In this document: positions 8,836-18,260 of the stretch, in pieces
Numbering within the stretch: position 1 is the first letter of the stretch
How the letters are laid out: each line of letters opens with the position of its first letter
Position numbers and translations under genes: made by a program
Assembly: GCF_006715975.1 (NCBI RefSeq)
Contig: NZ_VFOF01000001.1
Coordinates: 568,001 to 632,000 of the forward strand
Reading direction: 5' to 3'
Origin: Zymomonas mobilis
GTDB lineage: Bacteria; Pseudomonadota; Alphaproteobacteria; Sphingomonadales; Sphingomonadaceae
DNA length: 64,000 bases
Notes under the pieces: model-generated
The model's input: the letters and a program-made list of their open reading frames with translations, nothing else
The model's database searches: none
Told to the model about the DNA's origin: nothing

Positions 8836-9975
8836 TCAGGCTCCTTCGGTAATAGGCTGTTCGCCCGTGATATTAAGGCCATATCCAGCCAATGCGACGG
8901 GCATATGGTGGCTGTTGGTCAGCAGAATCATGTCTTTGACCCCTAATTCAGCCAGAATTTGAGCGCCTATACCATAATCCCGATGTATTGTTTCTTGATT
9001 GCGACTGGTTGCCCAAACTGAAGTTTTATCTGCTGTATTTTCTTGCGAACGTTGGATAAGGACAACGACACCAGCCCCTTTTTTCGCAATAATATTCATT
9101 GATTGCGATAATAGCTGTTGTCGAGCACCTGTTTGACCCAACATATCGGTAAAGGGATCAATGGCGTGCATCCGCACAAGGATAGGCTGGTCAGCAGAAA
9201 TCTGTCCTTTCACCAAAGCCAGTGTTTCACTATCGGTCGCTTTGTTTTTAAAGCGGATAGCCTGCCAATCACCACCATAAAGGCTGTTGAAAGATTTTTG
9301 TTCAACCAACTCGACATTGTTATCATGTTCACGACGCCATGCGATCAAGTCGCGAATGGTGCCTATCTTTATGTTATGTCTTTGAGCAAAGCTGACGAGA
9401 TCGTCAAGACGAGCCATCGTCCCGTCTTCTTTCATCACTTCGCAGATAACGCCGGAAGCGTTTAATCCTGCCAAACGAGCGATATCAACGGCTGCTTCCG
9501 TATGACCTGCTCTGACAAGAACACCGCCCGATTTCGCAGCGAGAGGAAAGACATGCCCCGGTGTGACAATGTCTTCAGCACCTCTTGAGCTGTCGATAGC
9601 GACGGCTATTGTTCTTGCCCTGTCACCTGCCGATATTCCAGTAGTGACGCCATCTTTGGCTTCGATCGAGACGGTGAAGGCCGTTTGTAACGGTGCGTTA
9701 TTCTGGCTGGACATCGGGGCGAGCCCCAATCCCGCGACACGTTCCTTTGTCATGGCAAGGCAGATTAAACCGCGTCCATGGGTCGCCATGAAATTGATCG
9801 CGGCAGGAGTCGCCATTTGAGCTGGAATAATCAGATCGCCTTCATTCTCGCGATCTTCATCATCGACCAGAATAAATATTCGGCCATTTCGGGCTTCTTC
9901 GACCAATTCTTCAACGGAAGAAAGAAAAGGATGCCGTTTGGTTGATCCTTTTACAAAGGGGGTATTGTTACTCAT
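8836..9975 (-). CDS. ribB: DHBP synthase fused to a degenerate GTP cyclohydrolase II-like domain (RibBX type)
   Basis: The N-terminal half (about residues 15-215) is 3,4-dihydroxy-2-butanone 4-phosphate synthase. It has the catalytic acidic loop [13 protein letters not shown], the [12 protein letters not shown] segment and [26 protein letters not shown]. It makes the four-carbon precursor of riboflavin from ribulose 5-phosphate. The C-terminal half (about 225-375) aligns by order with GTP cyclohydrolase II but has no cysteines at all. The zinc ligands expected after VRMHAID and in the RCDC-like motif are missing, so that activity is probably lost. The ATG at 9975 overlaps the ribE stop by four bases. 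GTP cyclohydrolase II should be encoded elsewhere. Confidence 0.92.
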   Translation of the reverse strand: MSNNTPFVKGSTKRHPFLSSVEELVEEARNGRIFILVDDEDRENEGDLIIPAQMATPAAINFMATHGRGLICLAMTKERVAGLGLAPMSSQNNAPLQTAFTVSIEAKDGVTTGISAGDRARTIAVAIDSSRGAEDIVTPGHVFPLAAKSGGVLVRAGHTEAAVDIARLAGLNASGVICEVMKEDGTMARLDDLVSFAQRHNIKIGTIRDLIAWRREHDNNVELVEQKSFNSLYGGDWQAIRFKNKATDSETLALVKGQISADQPILVRMHAIDPFTDMLGQTGARQQLLSQSMNIIAKKGAGVVVLIQRSQENTADKTSVWATSRNQETIHRDYGIGAQILAELGVKDMILLTNSHHMPVALAGYGLNITGEQPITEGA

Positions 9976-10592
9976 ACCGCGGCATTTCCTAAAGCATTCA
10001 TCCGTGCAAGATAGCGCGAAAGAATATCAATCTCGATGTTAATATAATCACCCGCAGTCAGAATACCGAGTGTGGTTTTTTCTGCTGTGTGGGGAATGAT
10101 ATTGATAGAAAATTGGACTTTACCATCAACATCTTCGACTTCGTTGACCGTAAGAGAAACGCCATCGAGCGAAACTGAGCCTTTTTCTGCAATATGGGCA
10201 GCAACTTCAGGGCCTGCTTCGATTAGAAAATTCTGAGAATCTCCAACGGGCGTTATAGAAATAACTTTACCAACACCATCGACATGGCCTGTAACGATAT
10301 GGCCGCCCAATTCATCGCCTATTTTTAAGGCGCGTTCCAAATTAAGTTTTTGACCTTCTTCCCATCTACCCGGAGCAGTGCGAGATACAGACTCACCGGA
10401 AACCGTTACTTCAAACCAATTACGGGGCGTTGTGCCTTTATCAACAACGGTCAGGCAAACCCCAGAACAGGCAATAGAAGAACCGGTTAGAACTTTATCC
10501 ATGGGATATTCTGTGGCGATGCGAATTCGGCGGTCGCCTTCCTGCGCTACAGAAATGATTTCGCCAATATCGGTAACAATTCCGGTGAACAT
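9972..10592 (-). CDS. ribE: Riboflavin synthase alpha subunit
   Basis: Dismutates two lumazine molecules to riboflavin and the pyrimidine that RibH reuses. The 206-residue protein shows the internal duplication of two lumazine-binding barrels, each with a GHIVTGHVDGVG-like or CSGVCLTV-like signature, starting with MFTGIVTDIG. The second barrel contains KGSVSLDGVSLTVNEV. It sits in the order ribD-ribE-ribB-ribH, with four-base overlaps or one-base gaps downstream and a 90-base gap after ribD. I see no FMN riboswitch in front of it. Confidence 0.95.
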   Translation of the reverse strand: MFTGIVTDIGEIISVAQEGDRRIRIATEYPMDKVLTGSSIACSGVCLTVVDKGTTPRNWFEVTVSGESVSRTAPGRWEEGQKLNLERALKIGDELGGHIVTGHVDGVGKVISITPVGDSQNFLIEAGPEVAAHIAEKGSVSLDGVSLTVNEVEDVDGKVQFSINIIPHTAEKTTLGILTAGDYINIEIDILSRYLARMNALGNAAV

Positions 10593-10682
10593 GGGGGGTA
10601 AGCTCCGTTCATATATGAAAGGTAATCAAATTATATAATGATGGGGTTTATAGTAAAATTATTCCACAAAAGTAAGTTCTCT

Positions 10683-11660
10683 TTAGACCCGTAAATAGGC
10701 TTCTAGCTGGTCATTGCCAAGCGTTGTTCTGTCTTTAAGATACCAGCGATTATGCGCTTTCGATAGCTGTGTTAACCCAATATCAGATAGCGCATGTAAA
10801 CCTTTTCCGATCACGATCGGTGCTCGGTAAAGTAATATCCTGTCTACCAGATCAGCCTCTATAAAGGCCGAGGCAGTCTGTGCGCCGCCTTCAATGAGCA
10901 CATGGTCGGCGGCGGTTTGAATAATGTCGGAAGGTGTCTTTAACCCGATCCAGCCAGAGGGTACTTTTCCATGCCCTAAAACCGCCTTTTGTGGTGACCG
11001 ATCAGCAAGTCCTTCCAACCGAACATCAAGACCAGGTTTATCGAATTCGAGCGTTTTTCTGCCCACTACAATAAGCTCTGACCGCATTCTTTCTAAATGC
11101 GCGTGGGCTCTTGCTCTTTCGCCGGTAATCCATTGGCTTTCACCATTAGCCAAGGCAATACAGCCATCAAGAGAGGTCGCCATTTTTAACGTGACATAGG
11201 GACGTCCTTTTATCTGACGACTAAAAAAGCCTGACATTGATTGACGCGCCTGTTTTTCTAACAGGCCACATTCTACTGGAATACCAGCCGAGACTATTCG
11301 AGCGATGCCCTGTCCATTTGTCCGTGGATCTGGATCATGACAGGCAATGATTACTCTTTTAGGATGCGCTGCAACAAGACTTTCGCTGCATGTGGGGCCG
11401 CGTTTACTTTTGTGGGCGCAAGGTTCCAATGTAACGTAGACCGTTGCATCATTTAGATTGAGATGGCTGCATTGCGCCAAAGCAACGGCTTCGGCATGAG
11501 GTCGTCCGCCCGGCTGTGTCCATCCGCGTCCGATCACCTGATTATCTTTGTTAACGATAATGCAGCCGACGGAAGGTGAGGGTGCCGTTAGGCCCTTGCT
11601 CTTTTCACCTAGGGCTATTGCCGCTTGCATCCAGCGAGCATCATTTTCAAAATTGGTCAA
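10683..11660 (-). CDS. ribD: Bifunctional pyrimidine deaminase / reductase
   Basis: Carries out steps two and three of riboflavin synthesis: deamination of the diaminopyrimidine and NADPH-dependent reduction of its ribose. The deaminase domain (about 1-145) has the zinc motif GGRPHAEAVAL and EPCAHKSKRGPTC. The reductase domain (about 150-325) has YVTLKMATSLDGCIAL and HVLIEGGAQTASAFI. At 325 residues it is slightly short of the usual 360. The start is taken as TTG at 11660, giving TNFENDARWMQAAI, a typical N-terminus; an ATG at 11630 is the alternative. It heads the rib cluster. Confidence 0.93.
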   Translation of the reverse strand: MTNFENDARWMQAAIALGEKSKGLTAPSPSVGCIIVNKDNQVIGRGWTQPGGRPHAEAVALAQCSHLNLNDATVYVTLEPCAHKSKRGPTCSESLVAAHPKRVIIACHDPDPRTNGQGIARIVSAGIPVECGLLEKQARQSMSGFFSRQIKGRPYVTLKMATSLDGCIALANGESQWITGERARAHAHLERMRSELIVVGRKTLEFDKPGLDVRLEGLADRSPQKAVLGHGKVPSGWIGLKTPSDIIQTAADHVLIEGGAQTASAFIEADLVDRILLYRAPIVIGKGLHALSDIGLTQLSKAHNRWYLKDRTTLGNDQLEAYLRV

Positions 11661-11713
11661 ATTGGCAGCCTGTTTTAAATCGCCCGATGAGGCTTAGTCT
11701 TTTATTTTATATC

Positions 11714-12010
11714 CTAGTATGTGGCCGAATTCGCGCCAACGTTTTTGAGATTCCAGTTGTCTTGCTTCCAGCTTTTTTGATCTTCCAGATTTTGTGACTG
11801 AATTTCTGCGTCACTGCGAGGACCATTCATCCTTTGAACAAAGATAATCTCAGGATCTGGTTTTTCTATCTTTGAGCCGAAAAACATCATTGAAACCATT
11901 CCCCCCGTCAGTGCGAGGGAAAGAATAGCAATCACCGGCCTGATATGCCCATGATTCCGGATAAAAGCATTGATATCCTGCCATAAAATAGAGATTTTGT
12001 TTCGAGCCAT
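11714..12010 (-). CDS. Uncharacterised single-pass membrane protein
   Basis: A 98-residue protein from the ATG at 12010, with a cytosolic N-terminus containing WQDINAFIRNHG and one hydrophobic helix, roughly residues 25-47 (PVIAILSLALTGGMVSMMFF). A polar tail rich in Gln, Asn and Asp follows. Family unknown to me. The topology suggests a small inner-membrane protein with a periplasmic tail. It is upstream of ribD on the same strand, only 53 bases away, and divergent from the response regulator at 12226. An upstream start at 12043 is possible. Confidence 0.6.
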   Translation of the reverse strand: MARNKISILWQDINAFIRNHGHIRPVIAILSLALTGGMVSMMFFGSKIEKPDPEIIFVQRMNGPRSDAEIQSQNLEDQKSWKQDNWNLKNVGANSATY

Positions 12011-12225
12011 ATCAGGTAATTTATAGGGTTTGCGGAAAATCACCAGCCCTGCTTTTGATCAAATGTTTTTTGAACATAAAAAAGATTATTTCCGTATAAA
12101 TTTTTGAAATTTAGAAATTATCTTCATAATGGTTAAGTTGTATTTGGATATTACCACTTGAAAGTGGCATGTCTCGTAGAAATATGCATTATATATATCT
12201 GTAATTTTGATGGAGAATAACGGGC

Positions 12226-12945
12226 GTGAGAATAGCCCTACTAGATGATGATCTGGAAACCGCTGCTCAGTTAAACGCGATTTTAACTGAGGCGGGTTAC
12301 GATTGCCGGTCGTTCCATAAAGGCTATGCGCTTTTAAGAATGCTGCGCAGTGAAACTGTCGATTTGCTGTTACTTGATTGGAATGTACCCGATTTTTCGG
12401 GGATTGAGATCATAGAATGGGTGAACAGGCATTGTGATCCGAAGCCGCCCATTTTGTTGTCAACAGCCAGAACGGCAGCCGAAGACATCGTAACCGGTCT
12501 AAATGCCGGAGCAGATGATTATCTGGTAAAACCCGTGCAACCTGAAATCCTGTTGGCGCGGGTGAAGGCTGTTTTACGGCGTAGCTACCCAACACCGCCT
12601 TCCGACGGCATCGAACATTATGATGATTATACTTTCGATGTTTCAAGAGAGCAGGTGTCTTTAGGCAGCACGCTTATCCCAATGACATCAAAAGAGTTCA
12701 TGCTTTCTTTGCTGTTGTTCCGTAATCTTCATCGGCCGCTATCGCGGGGTTATATTTTTGAAACTTTGTGGGGGCGTAATCCTGATCTTCCGACCAGAAC
12801 GCTTGACACCCATATTTCAAAAATCAGAACCAAGTTAAACTTGCGGCCGGAAAATGGTTATAGATTGGCGCCTGTTTACGCATACGGCTATCGCTTGGAA
12901 CGATTAACAGAAAAGAAAGCAACACCGATAGAGGCCGTACAGTAA
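12226..12945 (+). CDS. OmpR/PhoB-family response regulator
   Basis: A two-component regulator of 239 residues. The receiver domain (about 1-115) has the acidic cluster LLDDD, the phospho-acceptor aspartate in LLLLDWNVPD near residue 51, the switch region LSTAR and the conserved lysine in DDYLVKPVQPE. The C-terminal winged helix (about 130-225) carries MTSKEFMLSLLLFRN and TRTLDTHISKIRTKL, a typical DNA-recognition helix. The GTG start has an upstream GGAG at about ten bases. Only three bases separate it from the LysM/FecR gene, and the kinase two genes on is its likely partner. Confidence 0.92.
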   Translation: MRIALLDDDLETAAQLNAILTEAGYDCRSFHKGYALLRMLRSETVDLLLLDWNVPDFSGIEIIEWVNRHCDPKPPILLSTARTAAEDIVTGLNAGADDYLVKPVQPEILLARVKAVLRRSYPTPPSDGIEHYDDYTFDVSREQVSLGSTLIPMTSKEFMLSLLLFRNLHRPLSRGYIFETLWGRNPDLPTRTLDTHISKIRTKLNLRPENGYRLAPVYAYGYRLERLTEKKATPIEAVQ

Positions 12946-12948
12946 AAA

Positions 12949-14301
12949 ATGCTTTGGAAGCGCGGAAGCCTCCGGCCTTTTCTTCTGGGCTGCTCACTTC
13001 TATTTTTGGGAAGCGGCCATGTAGAAAAGGCTGTAGCCGCGCATTTCGAGAATAGCCAATCTATCGAATATGTGGTTGAGCCTGGAGATACGCCCCGTTT
13101 AATCGCTCAACGCTATTTTGATAGAATAAGCGACATGGATGTCGTTGCAAAACGCGCAAAAGTTTCTTTAAATCAACCTTTACATGCGGGTTTCCATCTT
13201 AATATTCCTAAAGCCTTCTTGCGGCGAGAGATTTCTGCTGCTGTAGCCTCGCATGTGTCTGGTCCGGTCACGATCTCTATCCATGGCAAGACAGGCATTT
13301 TGGAACAGGGGCAACCTGTAACGGAACAAACGACGATCGAGACGGGCGCTTCGGGTTTTGTAACCCTTCTTTTGCCTGATGGCTCCTATGTCAGCATGCC
13401 TTCCATGAGCCAAATGACGATCACGCGTTTACGGAAAGTAGCTTTAACGGAGGCCGTTGAACGGTCGTTTAAATTAGAGGCAGGACATGTTCGTGTTCAT
13501 GCCGTGCCTTTATTCCGTTCTGATAGTTATTTTCATATCGCCACTCCGGCTTCTTTGACGGCCGTTAGGGGAACTGATTTTCGTGTTCATTACCTAGAGA
13601 ACAGCAAAACGCGAAAAAAAGAAAATATCGTCGAAGTATTAGAAGGCTTGGTTACGACCGGTAATCATAATAAAGTTTATGCTGTACCCGGAGGGTATGG
13701 GACAAATTCTACGGAAAATCTTGATTTTCCTTTAGATCCGCCACCCAATCCTTTAAATCGTCTAACTGTGTTACGGGATGCCGAGCCAGATATTCTTCTA
13801 AACAAAGTACCTGAAGCTGCTGTCTATCATGCGGAATTGTCAAAAGATCAGAACTTCTCTGATTTGCTTTCTGAAAGCTGGCTCGATAATACGGACGTAA
13901 AATTACATGGATTAGGCGATGGGCATTATTATCTCCGGCTTTCTGCTGTTGATAATCATGATCTTGAAGGCAAAGAAAAAGTTTTTCTTATTGACCATAA
14001 AACCGGCCATCTCGAAGCTTCGGCTTATGCAATCTCTGAGGGGGCAGTTTTCCAATGGAAAATACCAGATGATGAAGTAGTTATTAGTCGTTTGCAGGTT
14101 GTCGCTAGTAAAATAAGCGAAACTGCTATCCCTATTGTTGACCAATTAGGGGGTAAGACAGGGCTTGTAAAAATTTCCTCTTTGCCGGAAGGGGATTATT
14201 CCTGGCGTATTATTGCAGCATGGCCCACAGGCGGACAAATAATGCCCCCTTTTCGCAAGCTGCATGTTTCAGGGAATAACCCGATGAAAAAAAATGAATG
14301 A
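12949..14301 (+). CDS. Exported LysM and FecR domain protein
   Basis: A 450-residue envelope protein. After a hydrophobic export signal (about residues 8-27, FLLGCSLLFLGSGHVEKAVA) comes a LysM-like module (VEPGDTPRLIAQRYFDRISD, about 44-90) that could touch peptidoglycan. A FecR domain follows (about 105-250), with the hallmark TPASLTAVRGTDFRVHY. The C-terminal part has repeated beta-rich segments of the kind seen in FecR/CHASE2 partners. FecR domains relay envelope signals in other systems. The tight coupling to a regulator and a CHASE2 kinase suggests a sensory or scaffold role in the periplasm, by inference. Confidence 0.85.
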   Translation: MLWKRGSLRPFLLGCSLLFLGSGHVEKAVAAHFENSQSIEYVVEPGDTPRLIAQRYFDRISDMDVVAKRAKVSLNQPLHAGFHLNIPKAFLRREISAAVASHVSGPVTISIHGKTGILEQGQPVTEQTTIETGASGFVTLLLPDGSYVSMPSMSQMTITRLRKVALTEAVERSFKLEAGHVRVHAVPLFRSDSYFHIATPASLTAVRGTDFRVHYLENSKTRKKENIVEVLEGLVTTGNHNKVYAVPGGYGTNSTENLDFPLDPPPNPLNRLTVLRDAEPDILLNKVPEAAVYHAELSKDQNFSDLLSESWLDNTDVKLHGLGDGHYYLRLSAVDNHDLEGKEKVFLIDHKTGHLEASAYAISEGAVFQWKIPDDEVVISRLQVVASKISETAIPIVDQLGGKTGLVKISSLPEGDYSWRIIAAWPTGGQIMPPFRKLHVSGNNPMKKNE

Positions 14302-16585
14302 TGTTTTTGACAGTCTAAATACAGAAAACACTGAAAGAGTAGAAACTGAATTAAAGGATACATTGGCTTTTGAATGGTCGCTTCTAGCTGTTGCGGCAAC
14401 CTTGGCGGTTGTGGTCATCAGTTGGGCTGGTATGACTTCACAGTTGGATCTCTTCTTTTATGATACTGTCGTAAGACTGGGATGCCATAAGCCTGATCCT
14501 TCGCTTCTTATTGTTAAGATCGACGACAATGCGCTGAGAACCATAGGCCCTTGGCCTTGGTCTCCTGACAAGCATGCCAGATTTATAAAACAGCTGAATA
14601 ACGGTCATCCGCTACAAATCGGATATAATGTCCTGTTTCTTGATCCATCGGAATCCCATGCGACTGAAAATCTATCGCACGCCCTAGAATCCAGCAAAAC
14701 ACCGATATATTTGCCGATGCTCGTTGAATCCGGCAATCATAACAAAAAAATAGTGGCTGTTTTGCCTTTGCTTGCGCCTTCTGTAACCAATGTTGGGCAT
14801 GTTAGTGTTCCTTTTGATCGGGATGGCATGGTGCGTCGGTATTGGCCTGCCTTAAGCGCAAAAGGGCGTTATTGGCCTGCTTTGGTTGAACTGATGGATA
14901 ATCCCAATAAGCATTATTCAGAAGCGGATTTGACTGAGAAACTCTTTTCTTTTGATGGCCCACAAAATCGTTTTCCGGCTATTTCTGCGGCATCTATCTG
15001 GCGTAACGAGGTGCCACCAGAATTTTTGGTAGGAAAAAGGATTCTGGTCGGTGTAACGGCTTCGGGATTTGAATATTTGCATCCGACACCCTTTGGCGTA
15101 ATGTCAGGGGTCGAAATACAAGCTAATATCCTAGATACTTTGCTTCACGATCGTTCAATTCATGAAGCGAGTGATGTTACAAAACTGATTGTCGCTCTGA
15201 TTTCTTTATGGATATTGCTAATTGGATTTCGTTTTCTTTCACCTCGAGCAACTATATTATTAACTGTTTTTTTAGGCTCTGGTGTTCCATTACTATGTGC
15301 CGCATTATTCCTGTTTTTTAATTATTGGTTTCCGCCAATTACTTCTGTCATCGGGGTCGCTTTTACATATCCTTTCTGGGCATGGAGCCGCTTGGCAAGT
15401 CTGAGTAAATATTTTTCCTATGAATTAGGAAAGTTACCCGGTGATTTTCATGCGGATCCACGGCAGAAATTACCTGATATTACCGCAACCGATCCGCTAG
15501 AATATAAAAAGCAGCTTTTGAAACTAGCTATTTCTCGCATTGTTTTTATGCGGCGTTTTATTTCGGATAGCCTGTATTATCTACCAGATGTTTTCTTCGT
15601 TACCGATAAAGATAATAATATTGTCCTATCGAATAAAGCTGCCGAAAATTTAGCTGCGGAATTAGGTGCCCAATATCATCCTAAAATGCCTATTTCTGTT
15701 ATATTAGATCATTTGCATAATGAAGAAGGGCATCGAATTGATCTAGATCAAGTGCGGAATAATGAGATTAGTAGCCAATGCTATGCTGAAAATGGTCGAG
15801 CTTTCGATTTACGTGTAGCCGCCTGTCGTCAGGTCGTTGGTCAGCCAGATGGTTGGCTGGTTATGCTGATTGATATTAGCGCGGTTAAATCAGCTGAAGA
15901 GCAGCGTCAGCGTATTTTGCATCTTTTAAGCCATGACATGCGCTCTCCTCAAATCTCTATTCTTGCTTTGATTGACCGCTTCTCGCGGACATCTTGCAGC
16001 AAGGAAAAGGAAGCGGGCGAAATTATTACAAAAATTTCGAGTTATGCCCGTCGAACATTGGGTCTTGCTGATAACTTCACCCGTTTGGCTCAAGCGGAAG
16101 CGCCAGAATATCAATGGATGGACGTTGAAATCGAAGGCGTCATGACCAGCGCTGTTGATGAATTATGGATACAGGCTAATCGGCGTCATATCCAGATTAC
16201 GCTTAACGATTGGGAAGAGCCTTTATTTGTAGAAGGTGATCCGGCATTGTTGGAAAGAGCTTTTATTAACCTTATCGATAATGCTGTAAAATATAGCCCA
16301 GATGGAAGCCTAGTATCCTGCATCGTAAAGAAAAAAGATCAGCAAGTAGAAATTGCTATTTGCGATCAAGGTATTGGTATGGACCCAGAGCAGATTGAGG
16401 CTTTGTTTCGTCCCTTTAGGCGGGCTTCAAATGGCCCCGCAGCGAAAATATCAGGAATCGGTTTGGGATTGGTTTTCGTTAATAAAGTCATTCTCCGGCA
16501 TCATGGTCATATTGACTGCCGAAGCACGCTTGGCAAAGGCACGTGCTTTGTCGTGACTTTGCCGCTTATTGTTGATCCTGAGTAG
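14294..16585 (+). CDS. CHASE2-domain sensor histidine kinase
   Basis: A 763-residue membrane kinase. One helix near residues 32-50 leads into a periplasmic CHASE2 domain (about 60-285, with VKIDDNALRTIGPWPWSPDK). Three closely spaced helices follow (about 293-372), then a PAS-like region (about 430-540, SLYYLPDVFFVTDKDNNIVL). A HisKA domain has the phospho-acceptor in LLSHDMRSP near residue 547. A HATPase domain shows the N box NLIDNAVKYSP and the glycine boxes DQGIGMD and GIGLGLVFV. Its start overlaps the FecR gene by eight bases, so all three genes are probably one transcript. It ends in a 20-base overlap with the converging gene. Confidence 0.92.
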   Translation: MNDVFDSLNTENTERVETELKDTLAFEWSLLAVAATLAVVVISWAGMTSQLDLFFYDTVVRLGCHKPDPSLLIVKIDDNALRTIGPWPWSPDKHARFIKQLNNGHPLQIGYNVLFLDPSESHATENLSHALESSKTPIYLPMLVESGNHNKKIVAVLPLLAPSVTNVGHVSVPFDRDGMVRRYWPALSAKGRYWPALVELMDNPNKHYSEADLTEKLFSFDGPQNRFPAISAASIWRNEVPPEFLVGKRILVGVTASGFEYLHPTPFGVMSGVEIQANILDTLLHDRSIHEASDVTKLIVALISLWILLIGFRFLSPRATILLTVFLGSGVPLLCAALFLFFNYWFPPITSVIGVAFTYPFWAWSRLASLSKYFSYELGKLPGDFHADPRQKLPDITATDPLEYKKQLLKLAISRIVFMRRFISDSLYYLPDVFFVTDKDNNIVLSNKAAENLAAELGAQYHPKMPISVILDHLHNEEGHRIDLDQVRNNEISSQCYAENGRAFDLRVAACRQVVGQPDGWLVMLIDISAVKSAEEQRQRILHLLSHDMRSPQISILALIDRFSRTSCSKEKEAGEIITKISSYARRTLGLADNFTRLAQAEAPEYQWMDVEIEGVMTSAVDELWIQANRRHIQITLNDWEEPLFVEGDPALLERAFINLIDNAVKYSPDGSLVSCIVKKKDQQVEIAICDQGIGMDPEQIEALFRPFRRASNGPAAKISGIGLGLVFVNKVILRHHGHIDCRSTLGKGTCFVVTLPLIVDPE

Positions 16586-17069
16586 GTTTTATAGGCGTTT
16601 TGGAATGATGTTGGAGGGATGCGCAAAAAGCTTGTGCCATCTTTTCCGATATTTGTTGATCTATATTAATACGCCAAATTTTATAGCCGCTGATAGAATA
16701 GTTTTTCGCTGAATTATCGGTTGGATGAGGGGCTATAAAGAGCCACGTCATGTCACTCTGCCATGTCGTATTATTCTTTGATAGATTTTCTAAATTCTTG
16801 GTGGCCTTGTTTTCTAAATTGATGAATTTAGGGTGTTGGGCGTAGCTGACAGCGATTTGCCAGACATTTTCGTCTTTCATCTCATCAGTTGCGGCCTCCC
16901 ACCCCAATGAGATTAGACAATTTGTAATGAGATAAGATGGCGAGGCGGCGATCAGGCGGAAATAACCGGGTCGAATAGAAGTACCTTGCTGTTTTATTGA
17001 AAAATCGGCAGCGGAGGTAGCACTACAAATAAAAGCACTTATGGCAAAAAAGAAAATGGATCGTAACAT
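16566..17069 (-). CDS. Uncharacterised secreted protein
   Basis: From the ATG at 17069 this is a 167-residue protein with a good signal peptide, MLRSIFFFAISAFICSATSA, and likely cleavage before ADFS. The mature part contains two cysteines (NCLISLGW and FCASL) that could form a disulfide. Family unknown. The frame is open further up to 17129, but that would bury the signal peptide. It lies downstream of glpX on the same strand, and its 3' end overlaps the kinase gene on the other strand by 20 bases. Confidence 0.6.
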   Translation of the reverse strand: MLRSIFFFAISAFICSATSAADFSIKQQGTSIRPGYFRLIAASPSYLITNCLISLGWEAATDEMKDENVWQIAVSYAQHPKFINLENKATKNLENLSKNNTTWQSDMTWLFIAPHPTDNSAKNYSISGYKIWRINIDQQISEKMAQAFCASLQHHSKTPIKPTQDQQ

Positions 17070-17140
17070 GCTTTTGAGAATGGCATTGTCACCTACCATT
17101 CCCAAGAGAGATACTTGCCCATTTTGCATTAGAAATAATC

Positions 17141-18139
17141 TTATTTCATAAAGGATGCGATATCAGGAATGTGTCGGTGTTCTGTTGTGACATAGCTGAC
17201 CTGCCCAGTGCTAGCTTGCATAATAAGGCTTTGGGTAACGGAGACGCCCCGCAAGTCTTTATAAACGCCTCTAATCAGCGAGCCATCGGTTACGCCAGTT
17301 GCCGCAAAGATGGTATCGCTTTTTGCTAAATCATGCAGCTTATAAATACGATCAAGGTTTTCTATTCCGCAGCGATGCGCCCTGCTGCGTTCGTCGTCAT
17401 TTCTGAAAAGAAGGCGACCTTCGAATTGTCCACCAATACAATTTAAAGCTGCCGCAGCCAGAACACCTTCTGGTGCGCCGCCAACCCCCATATAGATATC
17501 AATATTACTGCTTTCGCGTGCAGTTGCGATAACGCCTGCAATATCGCCATCTTCAATAAGAATGGTTGGACAACCAATTTCATGAAGTTCTGCAATAATC
17601 TTTTGATGCCGTTGCCGCTCTAGAATGCAGACCCGAATATTTTGGGGTGAAACGCCCTTTGCTTTGGCCAGCGCCTGTATGTTTTCTAATGGTGTTTTTT
17701 CAACACTGACCAAATTTGGCTCATATCCGGGGCCTATTGCGACTTTTTCCATGTAAACGTCAGGCGCATTTAAAAGGCTTCCCTTCGGTGCAATCGCCAA
17801 AACGGCTATAGCATTCGCGCTGCCATTGGCGGCCAAGGTTGTGCCTTCTAATGGATCCAGCGCGATATCAATCGAGATATCGTCTTCACCCATGAGACCA
17901 ACTTTTTCGCCGATATACAGCATTGGCGCTTGGTCACGTTCACCTTCGCCAATGACGACAGTCCCATTAATCGAAAGCTCGTTAAAGGCGTCTCTCATGG
18001 CTTTGACGGCGGCCGCATCGGCTGCTTTCTCGTTTCCATGGCCAACCAATCGGGATACCGCCAAGGCAGCCGATTGTGTGACATAGGCCATGTTGTGCGT
18101 CAGAGCAGGATTTAGTCTTTCATTTTCTTGTCTAGCCAT
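17141..18139 (-). CDS. glpX: Class II fructose-1,6-bisphosphatase
   Basis: Hydrolyses fructose 1,6-bisphosphate to fructose 6-phosphate. GlpX is the class II, metal-dependent type. The 332-residue protein has the metal and substrate motifs TVVIGEGERDQAPMLYIGE, DIALDPLEGTT and GVGGAPEGVLAAAAL. In an organism that uses the Entner-Doudoroff route and lacks a complete Embden-Meyerhof pathway, this enzyme supplies hexose phosphate for cell-wall and nucleotide synthesis. It is followed by the small secreted protein and preceded, across 121 bases, by hom on the same strand. Confidence 0.94.
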   Translation of the reverse strand: MARQENERLNPALTHNMAYVTQSAALAVSRLVGHGNEKAADAAAVKAMRDAFNELSINGTVVIGEGERDQAPMLYIGEKVGLMGEDDISIDIALDPLEGTTLAANGSANAIAVLAIAPKGSLLNAPDVYMEKVAIGPGYEPNLVSVEKTPLENIQALAKAKGVSPQNIRVCILERQRHQKIIAELHEIGCPTILIEDGDIAGVIATARESSNIDIYMGVGGAPEGVLAAAALNCIGGQFEGRLLFRNDDERSRAHRCGIENLDRIYKLHDLAKSDTIFAATGVTDGSLIRGVYKDLRGVSVTQSLIMQASTGQVSYVTTEHRHIPDIASFMK

Positions 18140-18260
18140 GAGTATTCGCCTTCTCTGACTTTAAAATGTTTACAAGAATACAGCCGAAACAAGTTATAAA
18201 TGAACCTGATAAAGCGTTGTCGCCTAACGAATAGTTGTCATCATATCATAATGATTTATT

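Noticed and set aside
10593-10682. Possible FMN riboswitch before ribE, or upstream of ribD
   Set aside because: None of the conserved RFN-element segments could be found in the gap or in the bases before 11660.
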